This document shows positions 49,014-57,747 of a stretch of DNA of 64,000 nucleotides, one piece after another; the first letter of the stretch is position 1; every line of letters starts with the position of its first letter. This stretch comes from Candidatus Zixiibacteriota bacterium (GTDB lineage: Bacteria > Zixibacteria > MSB-5A5 > GN15 > JAAZOE01): the NCBI GenBank assembly GCA_036480375.1, contig JAZGGI010000010.1:1-64000 (forward strand), read 5' to 3'. Below the pieces are notes generated by a model that saw only the letters and a program-made list of their open reading frames with translations, made no database searches and was not told where the DNA came from. The position numbers were made by a program, and so were the translations under genes.

Positions 49014-52000
49014 TCCGGATAGATGTCAAGTGGCGGTTATTTTTTTGGCGTTAGCCGCGTTATCTATTTTCCTTAATCCTTGCGCGCACGGGGAATATCT
49101 CAGCATAAAATTGGCAATTCAACCGGATGATACTCTAATTCAGACCGGTTTGGAGCCGTTTGCGGATAATTCCGATTCCATTTATTGCGGCGGCAAGATC
49201 CTTCGGCGGGGAATCGACTATCGCCTTCATCCTCGCACAGGCAGACTGAAGATTTTAACGAGGATTGATTGCGATAGTATCGACGTCCGTATTTTTCACC
49301 TTCCCAAATGGCTGTTTGAATCATCGGGAAATAAACCGGGAGAGGGTAGAAAATTTATCAATCTGCCCGGTTCCGGTATCAGGCCATCAACAGATCGACA
49401 TCGCCCATCGGATTTAAGGAAGATAAACCTATCGGGTAACAAATCATTCGCATTTAACGTCGGAAAATCGGGTCAGAGTAATTTTTCTCAGGGATTATCG
49501 GTTGACTTTGATGCCCGCATTGGTTCGGATTTAGAAATCAAGGGTTCGGTTTCCGATAAGATCAATTCCGTAAATAACCCGATAGGTCCGGGCGGATCGA
49601 CAATGCTATTATCGGAACTCGATAAATATTATTTTGAGATCAAGGGAAAACAACTGACGGCCCGAGCGGGAGATATTCCATCCATATCAAATCCATATTT
49701 ACCGCAAAAACGAATTACAGGAATATCGAGTGTCTTTAAATTCAATCAATATAAAGCCGCGGCTTCAATCGGGCGGCCGGCCGGTAAATTTCATATCGCA
49801 CGAATCCGGGGTATTGACGGCAAACAGGGGCCTTATCAAGTAAACAGCCGGGCGGGCGTTCCGGTTGCGATTGTGGCGGGTTCGGAAAAAATCTATGTCG
49901 ACGGACGGCTCCTCGAAGGACGCACTGATCGCCATTATGTTATTGATTATTCCGCCGGAAGGATAACATTTTCACCGGCAGTATTGATAACCTCCCGCAG
50001 CCGCATGGAGATTGATTTTGAGGAAGCTGACAATTTTTATTCTCAGGCAGTCTATGAATTGTCACAGGATATAAATCTATTCAGCAATCGATTGAGATTA
50101 TCATTCGGAGGGAGGCGCGAGTTAGAGGAAAAAGACAGGCTAAGATTTTTGTCATTGAGTCCGGCGGATATCGTTAGTTTGTCTGCAGCGGGTGATTCAA
50201 TTTCGCGCGCCTTTCAAAGCGGCGCCACGGCCGATACAGCAGGAGACTATGTGCTTACAATTGATACCGCGGGGAACCAGTATTATGAATTCGTCGGATC
50301 GGGAAGGGGGGAATATTCTGTTCAGTTTTCATTCGTCGGGGAAAGTCAGGGTGATTATATCCGCCTTGGCGAAAATGTATTTCAATTCAACGGGGCGGGG
50401 CAAGGTGATTATTTGCCGGTTAGATTATTGCCCCTGCCGTCATCAAACAGTTTTTTCTACTCTGCCGCGGAAATAAGGCCGTACAGTGAAGGCATAATCA
50501 GTATTGAATATCACGGCAATGACCGTGATGAAAATTTATTTTCCAATATCGACGACGAGGATAATTTTCGCAGCCGAATGAAGGCGAAGTTTTCGCATAC
50601 TAATAAAAAAATGCAATCTCAGACCATGGTCAGATACCAGAGCAAGAATTATAATCCGATCTATCGAGTCAATATCCCCGATAATAACAGGATGTGGGCG
50701 CTTCCCGAAGAGATAATTGATGGGGACGAATTTCGCTTCGAATCCGAGCACCGGTTTACATTCTCTAATCATAAATTCGCATTTGATGGTGGATTTATTA
50801 ATTATGGTGAAATTTTGAGAGCGTATCGATTTAATATTGAAGCTGCAAATTTCACGGATAATTTTATAAGCCCGCGAATGAATTACAAAGTTGGGAATTC
50901 GCATGATAAAATACTTTCTGAATCGAAGGGGCTTTTTGAACAATACTCGGCGGGATTGCTCATAAAAGGTCCTAAAACATCCCGGATTGATCTGGAATTT
51001 ATAAACGAATTGAAGAAGGATTTTTTCGAGAATGTACCGGATGTCGAAAAATACTCTGAATACAAATCGGATCTATTCATTCGTAATACTGTCCTTACAG
51101 TTTCTCGGCGGGTTGATTTTCAAAGCGATGATTATGGGCGCAAAGGGCCGAGACTTGACAAGGTAACGTTTAATTCGGATGAGAATCTTGGGCGGCTGAA
51201 GCTTAATTTTACCGGTACAATCCTTAATCAAAAGCGCCTTGATTCATTTCGCGATGATCGAACCGCAAGGCTTTTCGCCACGACTATGCGATATCTGGCT
51301 CCGGACGGGTGGTTGTCCCTTCAGGCGGATTATCGTCAAAATAGCGAGCTGGGGAAATCATCGGAATTCAGATATATTGAAGTAGAAAGCGGTCAGGGAA
51401 ATTATCGTTTTGAGGATGACCAGTATTTTTTTGATATAGATGGCGATTTTATCAGGGTCCGTCAAGAAGTCGGTCAGGCGGTTTCAATTACACGAGGTGA
51501 GAAAACGCACAATATTACCTTAAATCCGGGACGGGCAGGATTTCTCGAAAAATATCATTTATGGTTAAGCCAGTTTGCTTTCCGCCTGCGGTCTGAAATT
51601 GTTGAGGAGGCCGTGGGTAAAGACAGAAGAAATCTATCGTGGGTGCTCCCGTGGACAAGTCGATCGGGTGTGGATTATGTGAACCGCATCCGCCGAGAAC
51701 GATATATGTTATTACTTTTCCCCCGAATGAGATTCTATGTGCTAAATTTCATTTTTACTCACAATTTCAGAGAGCAAGACGGCGGCCTATCTAATTTTAA
51801 AGACTCGAAAAACTACAAAGCCGAAATAAAAAATGCTCTTTCTTCAAAACTGAATTCAATTTTGAAATATAATCATATCCGCACCGGGCAATCGGGCAGC
51901 GGATTAATTGCCGCGAAAATACGAACCTCGAAATATGGATGGGAATTGATATATGCAGGTGGAATATTTCAAATTATGCCTGAGCTTGAGCATGTGCGTT

Positions 52001-52311
52001 TTAATGAATCAAAAAATGGGGGACGGGGAGAAGGGTTTGCCACAAAAATCGAGGCAATCGCCCGATATTCCGGCCGGGGTGAATTTCGTTTTCGAGGGGA
52101 ATTTCGTAATTTATCCGAAAAGGAACATTTCACCACACCGGAATATTTCGTGACCGACGGTCATCGTTTCGGAAAATCAGGGCAAATTTCAGTGATAGTG
52201 AATTATAAAATCGGTAAAGCGATGAGAATAACCGCCAGTATGAGAAATGTATTCTATGAAAATCGAGAATCTGAATTTACCGGAAGAGGTGAGCTGGTTG
52301 CGTTATTCTAA
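48994..52311 (+). CDS. Large outer-membrane beta-barrel protein, SprA-reminiscent
   Basis: This 1105-residue product has a signal peptide (VAVIFLALAALSIFLNPCAHG). The second half is dominated by alternating amphipathic strands and ends in an aromatic/hydrophobic strand (RGELVALF), as in barrels. The N-terminal region has a plug-like HYVIDYSAGRITFSPAVLITS...RMEIDFEE segment resembling the repeated domain of SprA, the type IX translocon, and DARIGSDLEIKGSVSDKINS typical of its strands. A GxGxY motif recurs: GSGRGEYSV, GESQGDYIRL, GAGQGDYLPV, ESGQGNYRFE. It is half the length of Bacteroidota SprA (~2400). I cannot prove homology by eye. Confidence 0.6.
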   Translation: MRPIRINPDRCQVAVIFLALAALSIFLNPCAHGEYLSIKLAIQPDDTLIQTGLEPFADNSDSIYCGGKILRRGIDYRLHPRTGRLKILTRIDCDSIDVRIFHLPKWLFESSGNKPGEGRKFINLPGSGIRPSTDRHRPSDLRKINLSGNKSFAFNVGKSGQSNFSQGLSVDFDARIGSDLEIKGSVSDKINSVNNPIGPGGSTMLLSELDKYYFEIKGKQLTARAGDIPSISNPYLPQKRITGISSVFKFNQYKAAASIGRPAGKFHIARIRGIDGKQGPYQVNSRAGVPVAIVAGSEKIYVDGRLLEGRTDRHYVIDYSAGRITFSPAVLITSRSRMEIDFEEADNFYSQAVYELSQDINLFSNRLRLSFGGRRELEEKDRLRFLSLSPADIVSLSAAGDSISRAFQSGATADTAGDYVLTIDTAGNQYYEFVGSGRGEYSVQFSFVGESQGDYIRLGENVFQFNGAGQGDYLPVRLLPLPSSNSFFYSAAEIRPYSEGIISIEYHGNDRDENLFSNIDDEDNFRSRMKAKFSHTNKKMQSQTMVRYQSKNYNPIYRVNIPDNNRMWALPEEIIDGDEFRFESEHRFTFSNHKFAFDGGFINYGEILRAYRFNIEAANFTDNFISPRMNYKVGNSHDKILSESKGLFEQYSAGLLIKGPKTSRIDLEFINELKKDFFENVPDVEKYSEYKSDLFIRNTVLTVSRRVDFQSDDYGRKGPRLDKVTFNSDENLGRLKLNFTGTILNQKRLDSFRDDRTARLFATTMRYLAPDGWLSLQADYRQNSELGKSSEFRYIEVESGQGNYRFEDDQYFFDIDGDFIRVRQEVGQAVSITRGEKTHNITLNPGRAGFLEKYHLWLSQFAFRLRSEIVEEAVGKDRRNLSWVLPWTSRSGVDYVNRIRRERYMLLLFPRMRFYVLNFIFTHNFREQDGGLSNFKDSKNYKAEIKNALSSKLNSILKYNHIRTGQSGSGLIAAKIRTSKYGWELIYAGGIFQIMPELEHVRFNESKNGGRGEGFATKIEAIARYSGRGEFRFRGEFRNLSEKEHFTTPEYFVTDGHRFGKSGQISVIVNYKIGKAMRITASMRNVFYENRESEFTGRGELVALF

Positions 52312-53974
52312 TTTCATATTATACATAAGCGCCTGTATATGTTTGTGCATGAATATAAGCGCCAATCAATTCGCGGTTGAATACACCGGAGATATGCCCG
52401 ATACATTCGTCAAAACCGGCATTGAAAAAATCATTGCGAATATCAAGCGCGACAGGGCCACGGATACGTTGGGTGAGTTTCTTATCTCGTCAGGTTATTT
52501 GAATAATCAAATATCCATTAATGATTCGACAATAACCATTATTGCGGGACCGGTGTATTATGTTGACCTGATAAATCTTGAAATAATAAAATCTGACGGC
52601 GAAAAAATTAGTAAGCAAATCAATCAATTGACCGATGTAATTGCGTCGAGGGAAAATATCGAATCTATCAAATCAGAGATTTTAGATGAATATCAAGATG
52701 AGGGGTATTTTTTTGCATCTTTAAACGTAGTTGGTGTGACGCATTATAACAATTCATTAGAACTCAATTTAAGACTTATAACCGGTCCTCCCGTGAATCT
52801 GGAGCGGGTCAGGTTTAAGGGGCTTTCCAAAACGTCTCCCGATTTTGTTGAAAAATTATCGGGGCTTAAAGCTGGAGATGCCTTAATTTTCTCTAATATC
52901 GAAAGCGCCGCTGAAAAAATAAGTAATAGCGGATTTTTGTCTATTGACACAATTCCATCGGTAATCCCAAATCAGAATTATGATGGGGTAGAACTGACAT
53001 TCATCTTATCTGAGTTGAAAAGTAACCAGATTGAATTTGCCGGAGGTTATTTGCCCGGACGGGGCGACCGGGACGGTGAGTTTGTCGGCTATTTGAATTT
53101 CAAATCGAAGAACATTTTTGGCGGCGGTCGCCGAATTGATTTGTTGCTTGACCGAAAAGACAGACTGTCGTCAAGAATCGAATTCGGGTATCTTCAGCCG
53201 GTATTTACTCCTGATTTATTGGAAATTTCCGGGCGTTTTCGTCAAATTGATAACGGTGATTTTTACCATCTGTTTTCAATCGAAGGGGCTCTCACGATTC
53301 AGATCAGAAAACATACTAAATTATCAGGTGCGATTTCATGGACGAAAACCGAAGCTCAAAATATGTTACAAGCGCCTTCTCGGGCGTGGACAGGGGAGTT
53401 TTCTTATCAGTATTCCAATCTTGATGACGCACTGAATCCATCGAAGGGGAGTTCGCTCGGCGGGAGTATTTCATATATTCGCAGGGTAAGCTGGCCCGAT
53501 ACCGTCGCGACAGGTGTTATCAATAACGACAGCAAAGTTTCCATTTCGGCTGATAATTTTATACCTCTTACAAATCATATAGTATTTCGCTTGAATTTTG
53601 AAAATCGGATATATATTACTTCCCGTGACCTCATTGATTTCTCGGAGCAATTTAAGCTCGGGGGATACGGATCATTGAGAGGATATCGGCAGGAACAGTT
53701 TGCCGGACGACGCGTAGCCCTTGGGCAGGCGGAATTGCGCTACCGACCCTCTACCGCCGCATCACTATACATATTTTCGGATATAGGTTATATCTATTCT
53801 CTCAAATTATCTCCGGGAAGCGATCTGATAAACGAAGAACTACTCAAACCCGGTTTCGGAGCGGGGATATTTGCGGCGAAGTCAAATACTTCAGTTACTC
53901 TTGAAGCCGGATGGGGCGAGAACGATAATCTGGGGCAGGGGAAGCTTCATTTTGGTTTGCGGACCAAGTTTTAG
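52298..53974 (+). CDS. Omp85/BamA-TamA family outer-membrane protein
   Basis: I choose TTG 52298 (AGAGGTGAG upstream), which yields a signal peptide (FILYISACICLCMNISA). Starting at 52247 would bury that and increase overlap with the previous gene from 14 to 65 nt. The 558-residue protein has two to three POTRA-like domains (about 30-250; INQLTDVIASRENIESIKSEI...GYFFASLNV; RVRFKGLSKTSPDFVEKLSGLKAGD). A D15/bacterial surface antigen barrel with GGYGSLRGYRQEQFAGRRVALGQAELRYRP follows, whose RGY is the hallmark. The end FGLRTKF is a terminal barrel strand. The family inserts or exports proteins at the outer membrane. Confidence 0.88.
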   Translation: MRYSNFILYISACICLCMNISANQFAVEYTGDMPDTFVKTGIEKIIANIKRDRATDTLGEFLISSGYLNNQISINDSTITIIAGPVYYVDLINLEIIKSDGEKISKQINQLTDVIASRENIESIKSEILDEYQDEGYFFASLNVVGVTHYNNSLELNLRLITGPPVNLERVRFKGLSKTSPDFVEKLSGLKAGDALIFSNIESAAEKISNSGFLSIDTIPSVIPNQNYDGVELTFILSELKSNQIEFAGGYLPGRGDRDGEFVGYLNFKSKNIFGGGRRIDLLLDRKDRLSSRIEFGYLQPVFTPDLLEISGRFRQIDNGDFYHLFSIEGALTIQIRKHTKLSGAISWTKTEAQNMLQAPSRAWTGEFSYQYSNLDDALNPSKGSSLGGSISYIRRVSWPDTVATGVINNDSKVSISADNFIPLTNHIVFRLNFENRIYITSRDLIDFSEQFKLGGYGSLRGYRQEQFAGRRVALGQAELRYRPSTAASLYIFSDIGYIYSLKLSPGSDLINEELLKPGFGAGIFAAKSNTSVTLEAGWGENDNLGQGKLHFGLRTKF

Positions 53975-54010
53975 CTTGACTGAAGCCTGGTAATCATCTA
54001 AATCATAAAG

Positions 54011-54865
54011 GTGACCGATTATTGGAAATATTCCAGCTTGATTCGACTTCCTAATTGCCTGATCGCTTCTCTGGCCGTCATAGTGGGGCAGTATCTGGCT
54101 TCAATCCCAGGAGAATTCAAAATAATATATATACCGGCGATTGCGGCGTTTTTTGTGTGTGCTTACGGTAATGTTGTCAATGATATCGTAGATAGAAAAT
54201 CGGATGTTATAAATCATCCGTGCCGTCCGCTTCCAACCGGACAAATATCGATCGGCTCGGCGCGCGCCTTGGCTATTATGTTTTTGGCAGCTTCCGGAAT
54301 TTTCGCTTTTTTTCTCAACTGGGCTGGAATCACAATCGCTATTCTCGGGATAATTCTGGTGACGTGGTATAATCTAAGGCTCAAGCATACTCCGTACTGG
54401 GGAAATGCTGTTATCTCAATATTGGGAGGGTTAACTTTTATCCTTGGAGGAGTGGCGGCTCGACCCGAAGATATTTTTATTTATCCGGGAGTTTTGGCCG
54501 CGGCGGGATTCGCCTTTATCGCTCATTTTGGCCGTGAAATCATAAAAGATATCCAGGATTGTACCGGAGATTCGGTTATGGGAAGTCGAACGGGACCGAT
54601 TTCAGGAAGCCCTATCAAAGCAATAATAATTGTATATATATTGTTTACCGTCCTGACGGTAATGACTATTGGCGTATATAAGCTGGAGTGGTTTAATATA
54701 GTGTTTTTGTATATCACATTATTGGGAGTGATATTACCTGCACTTTTACAGTTTATCTGGCTGGGATTTTCATTAAACAGGAAGAGATTGAGACTCGTCT
54801 CACTTTTCATGAAACTTGAAATGCTGCTCGGGATATTGGCATTAATTTTGGGCCGTGAATATTAA
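54011..54865 (+). CDS. UbiA-family prenyltransferase, DGGGP synthase-like
   Basis: This 284-residue polytopic protein has about eight helices and the two Asp-rich UbiA motifs: N57-D65 (NDIVDRKSD) and DIQDCTGDS in the second half. Both coordinate Mg-diphosphate of the prenyl donor. Length, LIRLPNCLIASLAVIVGQYLA at the start, HPCRPLPTGQIS and FGREIIKDIQD match the geranylgeranylglyceryl-phosphate geranylgeranyltransferase group of archaeal lipid synthesis and its FCB homologues. Chlorophyll- or heme-related UbiA enzymes are alternatives. GTG start at 54011. It lies between the envelope cluster and the Bat operon, with no other lipid gene nearby. Confidence 0.85.
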   Translation: MTDYWKYSSLIRLPNCLIASLAVIVGQYLASIPGEFKIIYIPAIAAFFVCAYGNVVNDIVDRKSDVINHPCRPLPTGQISIGSARALAIMFLAASGIFAFFLNWAGITIAILGIILVTWYNLRLKHTPYWGNAVISILGGLTFILGGVAARPEDIFIYPGVLAAAGFAFIAHFGREIIKDIQDCTGDSVMGSRTGPISGSPIKAIIIVYILFTVLTVMTIGVYKLEWFNIVFLYITLLGVILPALLQFIWLGFSLNRKRLRLVSLFMKLEMLLGILALILGREY

Positions 54866-54981
54866 CAGACATTAACATATTTTTTGAAAACTTTTCCAAA
54901 TCTACTCTGTATAATTGACCTTAGCCCAGGATATAAAAGAACTTGACTGATTTTGGAAGTGGTGATTAATTGGTGTCTATT

Positions 54982-55863
54982 ATGAGAAAAATATTTAACG
55001 CGGCAACGATTTTTAGTACGATTTTCTTTGTGATTTTATCCGCCTCGGCTCATTCGGGCAGCATCGGAATTTCGGCCGAAATCTCAAACGGAGCCATCGC
55101 GTTCGAACAAAAGGATACCCTGGTCATTCAATTAACCTGGGAGGGTGAGCCTTCTTTATATCAGATTGATAATTTTCCTATCCCTGAACTGGATAAATTC
55201 CAGATCCTTGGGTCATCTTCAACAATTTTGGCCACTCCAACGGATAGCGCGTCAAATCTTGAATTAACAACACGGAAATTCGTCTACATCCTTGAGCCGA
55301 CCGATTACGGAACCGGAGTAATTCATCCTCTATCTCTCAATGCTACCAATACTGTTACCGGTGAAATTCAACCCTTGCAAACGAGTCAACTGATGGTGGA
55401 AATAGCAAAGCCGGTTCCCAAAGAAGAATCGGATAATACGGTATTGCTGATTGTCATCGCGGTCGTGATGATTATCGGCATTGCCGTAATTGCTTATTTC
55501 TATATTAAGCGTTCCAAAGAACGGGACGCAGAAGTCAGGGTCGAAGATCGCTTTTATATAACGTCAATGGGAGAGATTAAAAAAGATACCGTAGCCGATA
55601 AGAAGTTGTTTTATTCGCGGACGTATCGGCTTTTGATAAATTATCTGGAGAAAGAACTCAATCTTGAGGTTTCGAGTAAAACCGGCGAGGAAATAATCGC
55701 GAAAGTCCAGGAACTAGATGACAGCGAAGACAAAACGTCCTTAATTGCCTGGCTGGAATTATTGCAGAAAGAAAAATATAGCCCTGTTTCTCCTTCTCCG
55801 GGTGAGGTTGAGGAATTGTACCAAAAGATATATCGATTTTTCGAAAACAAATTATCTAAATAA
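54982..55863 (+). CDS. BatD-like single-TM protein, first copy
   Basis: I start at ATG 54982 (MRKIFNAATIFSTIFFVILSASA); an upstream TTG or GTG (54970/54973) would extend it by only 3-4 residues. The 293-residue product has a signal peptide, a BatD-like beta-sandwich (about 25-150), a membrane helix (about 157-180, VLLIVIAVVMIIGIAVIAYF) and a cytoplasmic helical domain (KKLFYSRTYRLLINYLEKELNLEV). The same layout occurs at 58670, so the operon contains two BatD-like paralogues in addition to BatD itself. It precedes moxR by 12 bases. Confidence 0.75.
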   Translation: MRKIFNAATIFSTIFFVILSASAHSGSIGISAEISNGAIAFEQKDTLVIQLTWEGEPSLYQIDNFPIPELDKFQILGSSSTILATPTDSASNLELTTRKFVYILEPTDYGTGVIHPLSLNATNTVTGEIQPLQTSQLMVEIAKPVPKEESDNTVLLIVIAVVMIIGIAVIAYFYIKRSKERDAEVRVEDRFYITSMGEIKKDTVADKKLFYSRTYRLLINYLEKELNLEVSSKTGEEIIAKVQELDDSEDKTSLIAWLELLQKEKYSPVSPSPGEVEELYQKIYRFFENKLSK

Positions 55864-55875
55864 AGTGGAGGATAT

Positions 55876-56865
55876 ATGGACCTCGATATCAAACAGATTC
55901 AGGAAGAAGTGGCGCGGAAATCTGAATTTATCGAAAAACTTTCAGCGGAACTGGGGACGATAATTGTAGGTCAGAAATATATGATTGAGCGGCTGATGAT
56001 CGGACTTCTGGCGGACGGGCATATACTACTTGAGGGCGTTCCGGGATTGGCAAAAACCCTGGCGGTGAAATCTCTGGCAGGAGCTATCGACACCGGGTTC
56101 AGGCGGATTCAGTTTACTCCCGATCTGTTGCCAGCCGACCTGATTGGAACGATGATATATAATCCTCAAAAAGGAGAATTTTCGGTTAAAAAGGGACCAA
56201 TCTTTTCCAATATAATTCTGGCCGATGAAATCAACCGCGCCCCTGCAAAAGTGCAATCGGCATTACTGGAGGCGATGCAGGAACGGCAAGTGACAATTGG
56301 CGATGAGACTTTTGCTCTTGATCAGCCGTTTTTGGTTCTCGCGACGCAGAACCCGATTGAGCAGGAGGGGACTTATCCGCTCCCCGAAGCGCAGATTGAT
56401 AGATTCATTTTCAAATTGAAAATAACTTATCCTTCTATCGAAGAAGAACGAATTATTATGGATCGCATGACGGTTGGCAATGAATTGAAAGTGTCGGCAA
56501 CGGTTAGCTCGGAAGACATTATTGAGGCTCGCAAAGTCGTCACCGGAATATATGTTGATGAGAAAGTAAAAGAATATATCCTTAATATCGTTTTTGCGAC
56601 CCGTAATCCCGAAAAATACGGATTGGGAAGCCTGACCGACCTGATTGCCTACGGCGCATCGCCGAGAGCGTCGATATATCTTAACCTGGCCGCCAAGGCT
56701 CACGCCTTTTTGAAAGGCCGCGGATATATTACTCCCGAAGATGTCAAGGCAATAGGTCTGGATGTGTTGCGTCACCGGATACTGGTTACTTACGAAGCGG
56801 AAGCCGAAGAAACGACGGCGGACGATATTGTCCAGAGGATTTTTGATACGATTGAGGTGCCGTAA
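55876..56865 (+). CDS. MoxR family AAA+ ATPase
   Basis: This 329-residue MoxR ATPase has Walker A GVPGLAKTLAVKS (about residues 53-65), Walker B IILADEINRAPAKVQSALLEAMQE and the FLVLATQNPIEQEGTYPLPEAQ sensor segment. The C-terminal lid has GASPRASIYLNLAAKA. MoxR proteins act as chaperones that activate or load von Willebrand-domain partners; here DUF58 and the two BatA/BatB VWA proteins are encoded downstream. GTGGAGG precedes the ATG. It is the regulatory engine of the Bat operon. Confidence 0.96.
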   Translation: MDLDIKQIQEEVARKSEFIEKLSAELGTIIVGQKYMIERLMIGLLADGHILLEGVPGLAKTLAVKSLAGAIDTGFRRIQFTPDLLPADLIGTMIYNPQKGEFSVKKGPIFSNIILADEINRAPAKVQSALLEAMQERQVTIGDETFALDQPFLVLATQNPIEQEGTYPLPEAQIDRFIFKLKITYPSIEEERIIMDRMTVGNELKVSATVSSEDIIEARKVVTGIYVDEKVKEYILNIVFATRNPEKYGLGSLTDLIAYGASPRASIYLNLAAKAHAFLKGRGYITPEDVKAIGLDVLRHRILVTYEAEAEETTADDIVQRIFDTIEVP

Positions 56866-56871
56866 GCCGCT

Positions 56872-57747
56872 ATGATACCCAAAGATATTTTCAAAAAAAT
56901 CAGGCGTATAGAGATTCGCACACGCAAACTGGTCAATGACCTCTTTTCCGGAGTATATCATTCGACGTTTAAAGGACAGGGGATTGAGTTTGAAGAAGTG
57001 CGTGAATATTATCCCGGAGACGATATCCGCCTGATTGACTGGAATGTTACGGCTCGAACAGGAATTCCCCACGTCAAGAAATTTAAGGAAGAACGCGAAT
57101 TAACGGTAACACTTCTGGTTGACGCTTCTTCTTCGGGACGGTTTGGGACTTTTGAGAGATATAAAGAGGAATTGGCGGCGGAGCTTTGCGCTCTTCTGGC
57201 GTTTTCGGCCATCAAAAACAATGACAAAGTCGGCCTGATAATTTTCACCGATAAAATAGAAAAATATATCCCGCCTCAAAAAGGCAAACCGCACGTGCTG
57301 AGGCTTATCAGGGAAATTTTATATTTTACTCCGGAGCATACCAAAACCGATATAGCCGGAGCGCTGGAGTTTTTCAGCAAAGTAACAAAACGTCGTTCGG
57401 TAGTATTTTTGATATCGGATTTTCTGTCGGAAGATTACTTCAGGCCGCTTCAGATAGCCAACCGTAAGCATGATGTTATCGCAATCAAAATATCCGATCC
57501 ACGCGAAATAGCCTTTGATAATTATGGATTGATTGAATTGGAAGATGCCGAGACGGGTGAAGTGATTGTGCTCGATACCTCGTCAGCCCGATTCCGGAAA
57601 GAATTCTCAGAGCAGGTTCAGGAAACAGTTAGTAATCTACAGCGAGATCTCAAATTGATCGATATGGATTTTATTCAAATCAGGACGGATAAGCCGTATA
57701 CGATACCGCTGGTACAGTTTTTCAAAATGAGGGAGAAACGACGCTGA
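56872..57747 (+). CDS. DUF58 domain protein (VWA-like, MoxR partner)
   Basis: This 291-residue protein has the DUF58 signature FKGQGIEFEEVREYYPGDDIRLIDWNVTAR, followed by a von Willebrand A-like fold with an MIDAS-like start VTLLVDASSSGRFG (the metal site D-x-S-x-S). The later VVFLISDFLSEDYF matches the family's second half. Such proteins almost always follow moxR. It starts 6 bases after moxR and shares one base with the following gene. It is a soluble cytoplasmic protein here, as no membrane helix is visible. Confidence 0.95.
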   Translation: MIPKDIFKKIRRIEIRTRKLVNDLFSGVYHSTFKGQGIEFEEVREYYPGDDIRLIDWNVTARTGIPHVKKFKEERELTVTLLVDASSSGRFGTFERYKEELAAELCALLAFSAIKNNDKVGLIIFTDKIEKYIPPQKGKPHVLRLIREILYFTPEHTKTDIAGALEFFSKVTKRRSVVFLISDFLSEDYFRPLQIANRKHDVIAIKISDPREIAFDNYGLIELEDAETGEVIVLDTSSARFRKEFSEQVQETVSNLQRDLKLIDMDFIQIRTDKPYTIPLVQFFKMREKRR

